Positions 5,241 to 9,173 of a stretch of DNA of 9,173 nucleotides are shown here, in pieces. Positions within the stretch are counted from its first letter, which is position 1. Every line of letters starts with the position of its first letter. The position numbers and the translations under genes are program-made. The stretch covers positions 47,769-56,941 of the forward strand of contig FR888205.1 in the NCBI GenBank assembly GCA_000431775.1. Direction: 5' to 3'. The DNA comes from Clostridium sp. CAG:413 (GTDB lineage Bacteria > Bacillota > Clostridia > Oscillospirales > Acutalibacteraceae). The notes under the pieces were generated by a model. That model ran no database searches. It saw nothing but the letters and a program-made list of their open reading frames with translations, and was not told where the DNA came from.

Positions 5241-5320
5241 CTGCCCCTATAGACTGAGGCGAGGCAAATCAAACTTTACAGCCCCTCCGATTTTTCTTCG
5301 CAAATCCAAAAAGAACTTGA

Positions 5321-5332
5321 AATGTAAATACA
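5321..5332. promoter_or_regulatory. second partial PadR-like site
   Basis: AATGTAAATACA matches 12 of the 14 positions of the reverse complement of the palindrome at 5415-5428, 94 bases upstream of it. Confidence 0.35.
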
Positions 5333-5414
5333 CACGCAATCGAGATAGTGACTAATCGTCACGGGAAAGACACAAAATCGGACAAAACACCAAAAAATTA
5401 CGCATATTCCTTAA

Positions 5415-5428
5415 AATGTATTTACATT
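5415..5428. promoter_or_regulatory. PadR-like operator palindrome over the -35
   Basis: AATGTATTTACATT has perfect AATGTA/TACATT arms around two bases and overlaps the -35 (TTTACA) of the promoter for the HAAS operon. PadR-family sites are commonly ATGT...ACAT palindromes, and HAAS genes usually sit beside padR. No padR gene is visible in this window. Confidence 0.5.
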
Positions 5429-5449
5429 CATAATAATCTGTGATATCAT
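5421..5449 (+). promoter_or_regulatory. promoter of the HAAS/secreted-protein operon
   Basis: TTTACA (5421-5426), 17 bases, TATCAT (5444-5449). The start near 5456 would give a leader of about 110-120 nt that contains a ribosome-site-like AAAGGTGG (5459-5466 region) and a hairpin at 5538-5556. Confidence 0.6.
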
Positions 5450-5537
5450 AGCGTCGAAAGGTGGTGCAAGAATTAAAACATCATCGAAGCAATTAATTAA
5501 AAATAATGGTTGACAGATGATTTGATGTGATCAAAAG

Positions 5538-5556
5538 GCGGTCATGGCCCGACCGC
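5538..5556 (+). promoter_or_regulatory. leader hairpin just before the HAAS ribosome site
   Basis: GCGGTC (5538-5543) pairs with GACCGC (5551-5556) around a 7-base loop, ending 4 bases before AAAGGA (5561-5566). An ATG in the loop (5544) opens a 19-codon frame, ending at 5603, that overlaps the start of the HAAS gene in another frame. Confidence 0.4.
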
Positions 5557-5575
5557 TCAGAAAGGAATGGATTGG

Positions 5576-5992
5576 ATGGAAAGGAACCTGGAACGCTCCG
5601 TAAGAGAGTATATCGGTTCGGTCAAGAAGTCCCTTGTGTGCAGCGGCGTTCAGAAGAAGCGCGTTGCCGCAGAGATCGAAAACGATATCTATGCTTATGC
5701 CGAGGAAAACAGCGTTAAGTCGATCGACGAGATCGTTACGTATTTCGGCGCACCCGAGACTGTTGCAGAGTCTTTTATCGATCCCGGCCAGAATGGAGAG
5801 ATAAGACGAAGAACAAGCCTCAAGAGAGCTTTTATTGCTTTTGTTTGCATTATTGCAATGCTGCTTGGTGCTTTCCTGACTACGACTTATGTTGACTCTC
5901 ATAGAAGCAACTATGGCTATCAGCATAATCATGTCGAAAAGGAACGTATAGCCATCGAAGTGGGAAATCCCAATAATAATTCACTTGAATAA
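5576..5992 (+). CDS. HAAS-domain single-pass membrane protein
   Basis: 138 residues from the chosen start. Residues 1-68 match the HAAS-type helical domain often encoded next to PadR regulators: a Lys-rich first helix, then EIENDIYAYAEENSVKSIDE (33-52) and the turn YFGAPETVAESFI (56-68). One transmembrane helix follows (about 84-105), with a short polar tail. The domain is thought to link membrane or secreted partners with PadR control; its biochemical role is not settled. I chose ATG 5576 because AAAGGA at 5561-5566 lies 9 bases before it. An ATG at 5567 directly abuts that site, and using it would add three residues (MDW). It is 15 bases ahead of the secreted-protein gene, so the two form an operon. 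Confidence 0.8.
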   Translation: MERNLERSVREYIGSVKKSLVCSGVQKKRVAAEIENDIYAYAEENSVKSIDEIVTYFGAPETVAESFIDPGQNGEIRRRTSLKRAFIAFVCIIAMLLGAFLTTTYVDSHRSNYGYQHNHVEKERIAIEVGNPNNNSLE

Positions 5993-6007
5993 CAAGGAGT
6001 AAAAGAA

Positions 6008-6487
6008 ATGAAGAGAATATTTGCTATCGTTTTTTCAGTTGTTTTTGTCTTTGCGGCAGTAGTTCCGGCATTTGCGGTCAGTGCCGCTACAGAGACCGAA
6101 ACATATACCGAGTATTATGGTGACGGTTCGTATACCGTCGTAACCATTACCGCAACGCCCGTTGCAAATGCGGCCAGAGCTGCAAGCCAGACGACCGCCG
6201 GAACGAAAACGACAGATTATTATGATTCGGCTGATAAACTTCAGTGGAGTGCGAAGGTTAGAGGCGTTTTTACATACAACGGCTCAACAGCAACCTGCAC
6301 CAGCGCAACAGTTTCTCATGAGATTCATAGCAGCAAATGGAAATGCCATTCGGAGGTCGCCTCCAAGAGCGGCAACACCGCAAGAGGTGATTTTGAATTC
6401 TATCTCTATACGCTTGCTCTGATCCACATTAACACCAGAGAGGCGCACCCCGTCCTCACTTGCAGCGCTTCGGGCGATTTATCCTGA
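6008..6487 (+). CDS. small secreted protein with YYxDGSY motif
   Basis: 159 residues. A clear signal peptide covers residues 1-27 (basic MKR, long hydrophobic core, AFAVSA cleavage region). The mature part is Ser/Thr-rich and beta-like, with EYYGDGSYTVVTI near residues 37-49, a GTKTTDYYDSADKLQWSAKV block (65-84), FTYNGSTATCTSATVSH (88-104), and a C-terminus PVLTCSASGDLS. I recall this pattern, with two cysteines and a terminal TCSAxGxLS, from hypothetical secreted proteins common in Clostridia; the recall is unverified. Cys97 and Cys150 could form a disulfide, and Cys113 is additional. AAGGAG (5994-5999) lies 8 bases before the ATG. Function unknown. Confidence 0.85.
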   Translation: MKRIFAIVFSVVFVFAAVVPAFAVSAATETETYTEYYGDGSYTVVTITATPVANAARAASQTTAGTKTTDYYDSADKLQWSAKVRGVFTYNGSTATCTSATVSHEIHSSKWKCHSEVASKSGNTARGDFEFYLYTLALIHINTREAHPVLTCSASGDLS

Positions 6488-6572
6488 CGCTTGCAGCAGC
6501 TCAGAATGCCAAATAATTAATTGTCGGGTCACCACCGATCACATCCTATCTCTTTCTGCCGACCATAAAAAT

Positions 6573-6606
6573 GCTCCTGCGAGGTTCGCCCCGCAGGAGT
6601 GTTTTT
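6573..6606. terminator. bidirectional intrinsic terminator
   Basis: CTCCTGCG (6574-6581) pairs with CGCAGGAG (6592-6599). TTTTT follows on the plus strand (6602-6606) and a run of A precedes it (6567-6571), so T-runs follow the stem on both strands. It serves the HAAS/secreted operon and the convergent transporter gene. The 6488-6711 interval holds nothing else I can support. Confidence 0.88.
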
Positions 6607-6711
6607 GTTGCGCCGATTTAACAGCAAGCCGTCAGTGGGAATTCGCCTTCTCAGCGAGACGGATAAGGTGGGCGGCAGGCGGATTCCCTTTTGATTTACC
6701 GGATGCCGAGA

Positions 6712-7326
6712 TCACTCCTCCGCCTTGCCGTTTTGCCCGAGCATTGCGAGCAGCGGCAATATCAGGCTGCCGACGGAGTTGCCGAGCACGGCGGCAAGCT
6801 CAAAGCTCAATACTTTGATGCTGAATATCCCCGATGCGCCGAAATAAAACATATCGGCTATCGAATGCTCAAACCCGCTCAGAATAAACACGGGAATGCA
6901 AAAGATTATCCCGATCGGGGTCTTTTTCTCCTTGAATATCTGCACCGCGAGATACATCAGCACTCCGCAAAAGACCGCGCGGATAAATGTGCCGATAAAG
7001 CTCTGCCCGAGCTTTGCGCCGCAGAGAGTCGCCGCCTTTTCACCGAGAGTGGGCATGGCGAAGCGGATAAGCATTCCGAGCAAAAATGTGACGGCAAGAT
7101 TGACCGCAAGCCCGAGCGCCAGGGATATCACATTCTTTTTGGCGCGGTCGGTTGCAAGGTAGCCGATCTTGCCCGTGAAAAGATAGTAACCGAGGTAGCA
7201 AATGCACAGCAGCGCGACGGAGAACAGCGCCGCGCCCGCATATTTGTTATCGCAGGCGAGATAAACGCTGCCGCCTATTGCAATCAAGATCCCTGCCGAA
7301 ATGCTGTTGACTGCGGTCTTTATCAT
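6712..7326 (-). CDS. formate/nitrite transporter (FNT) family channel
   Basis: A 204-residue integral membrane protein, somewhat shorter than the usual 250-280 residues. It has about six hydrophobic segments in the FNT arrangement: AGILIAIGGSVYL (11-23), a second helix around 33-50, the half-helix region LALGLAVNLAVTFLLGM (69-85), 108-130, 138-150, and the last at 172-196. The diagnostic stretch is SGFEHSIADMF (150-160), with the conserved pore histidine at 154. Family members pass formate, nitrite, hydrosulfide or similar monovalent anions. The ZTP riboswitch upstream argues for formate in one-carbon metabolism. I chose ATG 7326 because GAGAGGA precedes it by about 7-8 bases. An upstream extension of 24 codons to 7398 would run through the terminator of the riboswitch and is unlikely. 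Confidence 0.88.
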   Translation of the reverse strand: MIKTAVNSISAGILIAIGGSVYLACDNKYAGAALFSVALLCICYLGYYLFTGKIGYLATDRAKKNVISLALGLAVNLAVTFLLGMLIRFAMPTLGEKAATLCGAKLGQSFIGTFIRAVFCGVLMYLAVQIFKEKKTPIGIIFCIPVFILSGFEHSIADMFYFGASGIFSIKVLSFELAAVLGNSVGSLILPLLAMLGQNGKAEE

Positions 7327-7369
7327 GTGGAGTTCCTCTCTTTCTCTCACCGCCGATTTTGTCACTGAT

Positions 7370-7411
7370 AAAACAAAAAGGGCGCAGCTAAGACTCAACT
7401 TAACTGCGCCC
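7370..7411 (-). terminator. riboswitch-controlled terminator of the FNT leader
   Basis: On the minus strand GGGCGCAGTTAAG (7411-7399) pairs with CTTAGCTGCGCCC (7392-7380), one U-G wobble, followed by TTTTTGTTTT. The 5' arm reuses the conserved GGGC of the aptamer, so aptamer and terminator are mutually exclusive. Confidence 0.88.
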
Positions 7412-7484
7412 AGACGGTCGGCATTAATAACGCTTCCTGCTCCCTAGCAGTGACCTGCTTATCCGTCAGTAACAGGAATATGCC
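7405..7484 (-). promoter_or_regulatory. ZTP (pfl) riboswitch aptamer
   Basis: The RNA read on the minus strand contains the two conserved blocks of the ZMP/ZTP-binding pfl motif: GUUACUGACGGAUA near the 5' end and GCCGACCGUCUGGGC at the 3' end. TTCCTG (7479-7474) pairs with CAGGAA (7439-7434). AGCAG/CTGCT forms an inner hairpin, GCGTT/AATGC a second one, and GAC/GUC gives the expected pseudoknot. The usual version is GGC/GCC here, so the A and U look like a compensatory pair. ZTP riboswitches turn on one-carbon and purine genes when ZMP/ZTP rises. Here the switch lies before a formate-type channel. The assignment is by eye from the remembered consensus. Confidence 0.85.
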
Positions 7485-7487
7485 GAT

Positions 7488-7516
7488 ATTATATCATAGT
7501 GTTTGCGCGTTGTCAA
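7488..7516 (-). promoter_or_regulatory. consensus promoter of the riboswitch-FNT unit
   Basis: On the minus strand TTGACA (7516-7511), 17 bases, TATAAT (7493-7488). Predicted start near 7481, at the 5' edge of the aptamer. Confidence 0.9.
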
Positions 7517-7578
7517 CCGCCCGCTTATGATAGGATATCTAAATTTATTGATAGTTTTTCGTAAGCATTTGCGGGTTG

Positions 7579-7607
7579 ATAATTATATAATCAGACTGTA
7601 TAATTAT
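7579..7607. repeat. AT-rich inverted repeat between the sigma gene and the FNT promoter
   Basis: ATAATTATA (7579-7587) and TATAATTAT (7599-7607), perfect 9-bp arms around 11 bases. No GC core or T-run, so it is not a convincing terminator. The 7517-7662 interval holds no other feature. Confidence 0.5.
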
Positions 7608-7662
7608 TACGGCACAACGGTGACCGACGATGTGAGCAACGCCTTGTCCGCTCCTTCAAAAT

Positions 7663-8946
7663 TTACAGAACGTAATCGGTTATACAGTCGTACCAATGGA
7701 CATAGGTTTCTCCGTTGACCGTCAGCCGCTCGTTATCGGGCAATTTCTCGCTCCATTTTTGCTTGTAGCGGTCAAATGCCCAGTCGTCGGCATTGAAGCG
7801 GCGCCAAAGAACAGTGCGCCCGTTTCGGTCAAGATACTGTTCGCTCACGACCCCGAAGTTGTATGTCTCTATATCCATTACGCACACCGTGTCATAAGCC
7901 CTGCCGCCGATGGTGACGGTATATCTCCCGACTATATCGAGCAGGAACGGCTTGCTCGGAGCGGTGACAATGTCTCCCTCGCGAATTATGACGCCCTTTG
8001 GCTTAATATGCGTTTCATTGCCGCAATTGTTTTCGCCGAATCCCCAATTATCAATGAAGCTGTCGCCGTCAAGAAATGTGTAAAGGCGATGAATGCCATC
8101 GCGCATATGGCTCTCGGCGAGATAGCGGCAATGCGTATCGGTAAGCTGCGCAACAAATTTCCTTGAGACCTCGGTGTTTCCGCCCTCTGAATTGCATTCC
8201 ATGGGGTTGTTGGTGTCGACTGTGATCTCAACGCCCTCGATCCCGTGGATTTCCGCTTTGCCGACTACCTGCATTTCATTGCTTTCTACCAATTCGCCGC
8301 TCGGCATGTCATACGAACCCCAAGCGAGCTTTTCGCCGAGCCTCGGCACGATAAACCATCCCATAAGCTCCTCCCATATAACGGAGAACGGCGCTTTGTC
8401 GGACTTCTCAATTTTATATTCAGGCATAAATTTGGGCATTTTTTCCATGATCTTTTCTCCTTTCGGTTTAGGCGGATACGGATATTGCTTTTTGAAATTT
8501 GTTTTTGCGGTGTGCAAACGGCTCTTTACCGTGCCGACGGGAATCCCGAGCCGAGCGGCTATTTCGCTCTGCGGCATATCGCAAAAGAAATATAAATGCA
8601 GAATTTCACGATCCTTTGCCGCGAGGCTTTCCATGGTGTCACGGACGTGATTTGCTTCCGTTAAACCTATTCTGCTGCAGCAAAAAACGGATTCGCTGAT
8701 TTCGTCGAGCGGCATTTCCGAGGTCTTTGCCTGCTTACGGTAATAATCGTTGCATTTGTTTCGCGCGATACCTATCAGCCATGATTTGAAATTCGATTTG
8801 TCGCTCAGCCTGCCGAAGCCCTCATAAGCCGCCAAATATACTTCTTGCAGCACATCTTCCGCGTCAAATTTCGACGGCAGCCGATATTTAACAAATCTTT
8901 CAATGAAGCTCGTGCATTCCCGAAGCAGAATCTCAAAATCATCCAT
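7663..8946 (-). CDS. ECF-type sigma factor fused to a C-terminal domain of unknown function
   Basis: 427 residues, against about 160-200 for a plain ECF sigma factor. Region 2 spans about residues 10-75 (FIERFVKYRLPSKFDAEDVLQEVYLAA, NFKSWLIGIARNKCNDYYR). Region 4 spans about 103-153 and includes the helix-turn-helix MPQSEIAARLGIPVGTVKSRLHTAK. After a Pro-rich linker (YPYPPKPKGE, 155-164) comes a soluble domain of about 260 residues with WEELMGWFIVPRLGEKLAWG (191-210), YTFLDGD (289-295) and NWGFGENNCGNETH (300-313). I recognise it only as a recurring partner of sigma factors in Clostridia; it may sense a signal. I chose ATG 8946 because AAAGGTGG (8961-8954) lies 7 bases before it; an ATG at 8985 has no site. 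AAAGGAG also lies 8 bases before an internal ATG at 8448. Confidence 0.88.
   Translation of the reverse strand: MDDFEILLRECTSFIERFVKYRLPSKFDAEDVLQEVYLAAYEGFGRLSDKSNFKSWLIGIARNKCNDYYRKQAKTSEMPLDEISESVFCCSRIGLTEANHVRDTMESLAAKDREILHLYFFCDMPQSEIAARLGIPVGTVKSRLHTAKTNFKKQYPYPPKPKGEKIMEKMPKFMPEYKIEKSDKAPFSVIWEELMGWFIVPRLGEKLAWGSYDMPSGELVESNEMQVVGKAEIHGIEGVEITVDTNNPMECNSEGGNTEVSRKFVAQLTDTHCRYLAESHMRDGIHRLYTFLDGDSFIDNWGFGENNCGNETHIKPKGVIIREGDIVTAPSKPFLLDIVGRYTVTIGGRAYDTVCVMDIETYNFGVVSEQYLDRNGRTVLWRRFNADDWAFDRYKQKWSEKLPDNERLTVNGETYVHWYDCITDYVL
8448..8463 (-). promoter_or_regulatory. internal ribosome site and start within the sigma fusion gene
   Basis: On the minus strand AAAGGAG (8463-8457), 8 bases, ATG (8448-8446), in frame at codon 167. 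It would give a separate 261-residue C-terminal protein. Confidence 0.5.
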
Positions 8947-8986
8947 ATCGTCACCACCTTTGTGTGCTCTCAAAACCGGTTTCACC

Positions 8987-9018
8987 TATATAGTCGTAAT
9001 AAATACCCGAAAGGTTCA
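8987..9018 (-). promoter_or_regulatory. putative ECF-type autoregulatory promoter
   Basis: On the minus strand TGAACC (9018-9013), then 16 bases, then CGACTATATA (8996-8987). An AAC-containing -35 and a CGAC/CGTC -10 are the usual form of ECF promoters. The predicted leader is about 35-40 nt and contains the perfect 10-bp palindrome AAACCGGTTT (8973-8982). Confidence 0.6.
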
Positions 9019-9139
9019 CTAATTTGAAAAAAATCAGTCGGATGGTTGCTCTGTGCCGCTCGTCCTTCAAGTTTCACTCACGTTTTCTAATAACAAAAAG
9101 AACAACCGAATCAGTTCAACGTTTAAAGATAAGTGAAAT

Positions 9140-9157
9140 ATTTTGCATGTGCAAAAT
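9140..9157. promoter_or_regulatory. 18-bp operator-like palindrome flanked by direct repeats
   Basis: ATTTTGCA (9140-9147), TG, TGCAAAAT (9150-9157): perfect 8-bp arms. It is flanked by GTGAAAT at 9133-9139 and 9158-9164. It overlaps a possible minus-strand promoter TTGCAC (9154-9149), 17 bases, TATCTT (9131-9126). The rest of 9019-9173 shows no gene. Confidence 0.4.
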
Positions 9158-9173
9158 GTGAAATAACCGCTCC

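Larger units (their letters stand above)
4845..5275. repeat. hairpin-rich intergenic repeat cluster
   Basis: A non-coding mosaic of short inverted repeats: CTGACC/GGTCAG (4846-4851, 4873-4878), CTTCTCC/GGAGAAG (4896-4902, 4907-4913), GCCTGCGG/CCGCAGGC (4921-4928, 4943-4950), CGCAAC/GTTGCG (5052-5057, 5061-5066), CAAGTGC/GCACTTG (5097-5103, 5117-5123), GGGACG/CGTCCC (5127-5132, 5143-5148) and GGCGAA/TTCGCC (5186-5191, 5197-5202). Such hairpin-dense GC-rich strings resemble dispersed intergenic repeats of Oscillospiraceae genomes. That comparison is from memory. Confidence 0.6.

Noticed and set aside
4845..5275. CRISPR array
   Set aside because: The direct repeat occurs only twice, 258 bases apart, with no regular spacers. 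The hairpins differ in sequence.
6691..7368. 225-residue plus-strand frame opposite the FNT gene
   Set aside because: It is antisense to a clear membrane channel. The translation is polar and His/Arg/Glu-rich, with no family pattern.
7327..7398. Longer N-terminus for the FNT protein
   Set aside because: It would start inside the riboswitch terminator region, while ATG 7326 has a good ribosome site and the normal hydrophobic start.
7579..7607. AT-rich inverted repeat as a terminator for the sigma gene
   Set aside because: The stem lacks GC pairs and no T-run follows on the minus strand, so it is kept only as a repeat.
8947..8985. Upstream ATG at 8985 for the sigma factor
   Set aside because: No ribosome site, and it overlaps the predicted transcription start of the ECF-like promoter. 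ATG 8946 has AAAGGTGG at 7 bases.

Overview
The window looks like a chromosomal accessory stretch from a Gram-positive gut-type member of the Clostridia, most like Oscillospiraceae/Ruminococcaceae. This rests on sigma-A promoters very close to consensus (TTGACA-17-TATAAT occurs four times), strong AGGAGG-like ribosome sites, and gene families typical of that group: a sigma factor with a long C-terminal extension, a HAAS-domain protein paired with a secreted protein, and a ZTP riboswitch. No tRNA, rRNA, CRISPR array or complete mobile element was seen. The taxonomic call is inference.

Layout. (1) Positions 1-1087 are AT-rich. They hold a hypothetical gene split by an in-frame TAA, then a 65-residue two-helix membrane protein. 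(2) Positions 1036-1400 hold a direct duplication of that small gene's 3' end plus its terminator. A perfect promoter sits between the copies, giving a candidate small RNA. (3) Positions 1402-1866 (minus) encode a GNAT acetyltransferase, divergent from a TetR-type regulator (about 1992-2672). The TetR promoter carries two copies of an 18-bp palindrome. The regulator overlaps a four-helix membrane/flavodoxin fusion gene (2656-3594), followed by a SAM methyltransferase (3703-4452). (4) Positions 4453-5566 hold no convincing gene. They contain two promoter-hairpin-T-run units that look like short non-coding transcripts, a cluster of hairpin-rich intergenic repeats with a 27-nt direct repeat, and a promoter overlapped by a PadR-like palindrome. 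(5) Positions 5567-6487 form a two-gene operon: a HAAS-type membrane protein and a secreted protein. It ends at a bidirectional terminator. (6) Positions 6712-7516 (minus) hold a formate/nitrite-type channel controlled by a ZTP riboswitch with its own terminator. (7) Positions 7663-9018 (minus) encode an ECF-type sigma factor with a C-terminal domain of about 260 residues, behind an ECF-like, possibly self-recognised promoter.

How the parts work together. The TetR gene probably represses itself and the membrane-flavodoxin gene. The ZTP riboswitch would turn on the formate channel when the purine intermediate ZMP/ZTP signals a shortage of 10-formyl-THF, which fits formate as a one-carbon source. 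The sigma factor probably drives its own gene and unknown targets. The strongest leads are the covarying ZTP riboswitch, the sigma fusion with a well-placed internal ribosome site, the small-RNA candidates, and a possible AUA start on the TetR gene.
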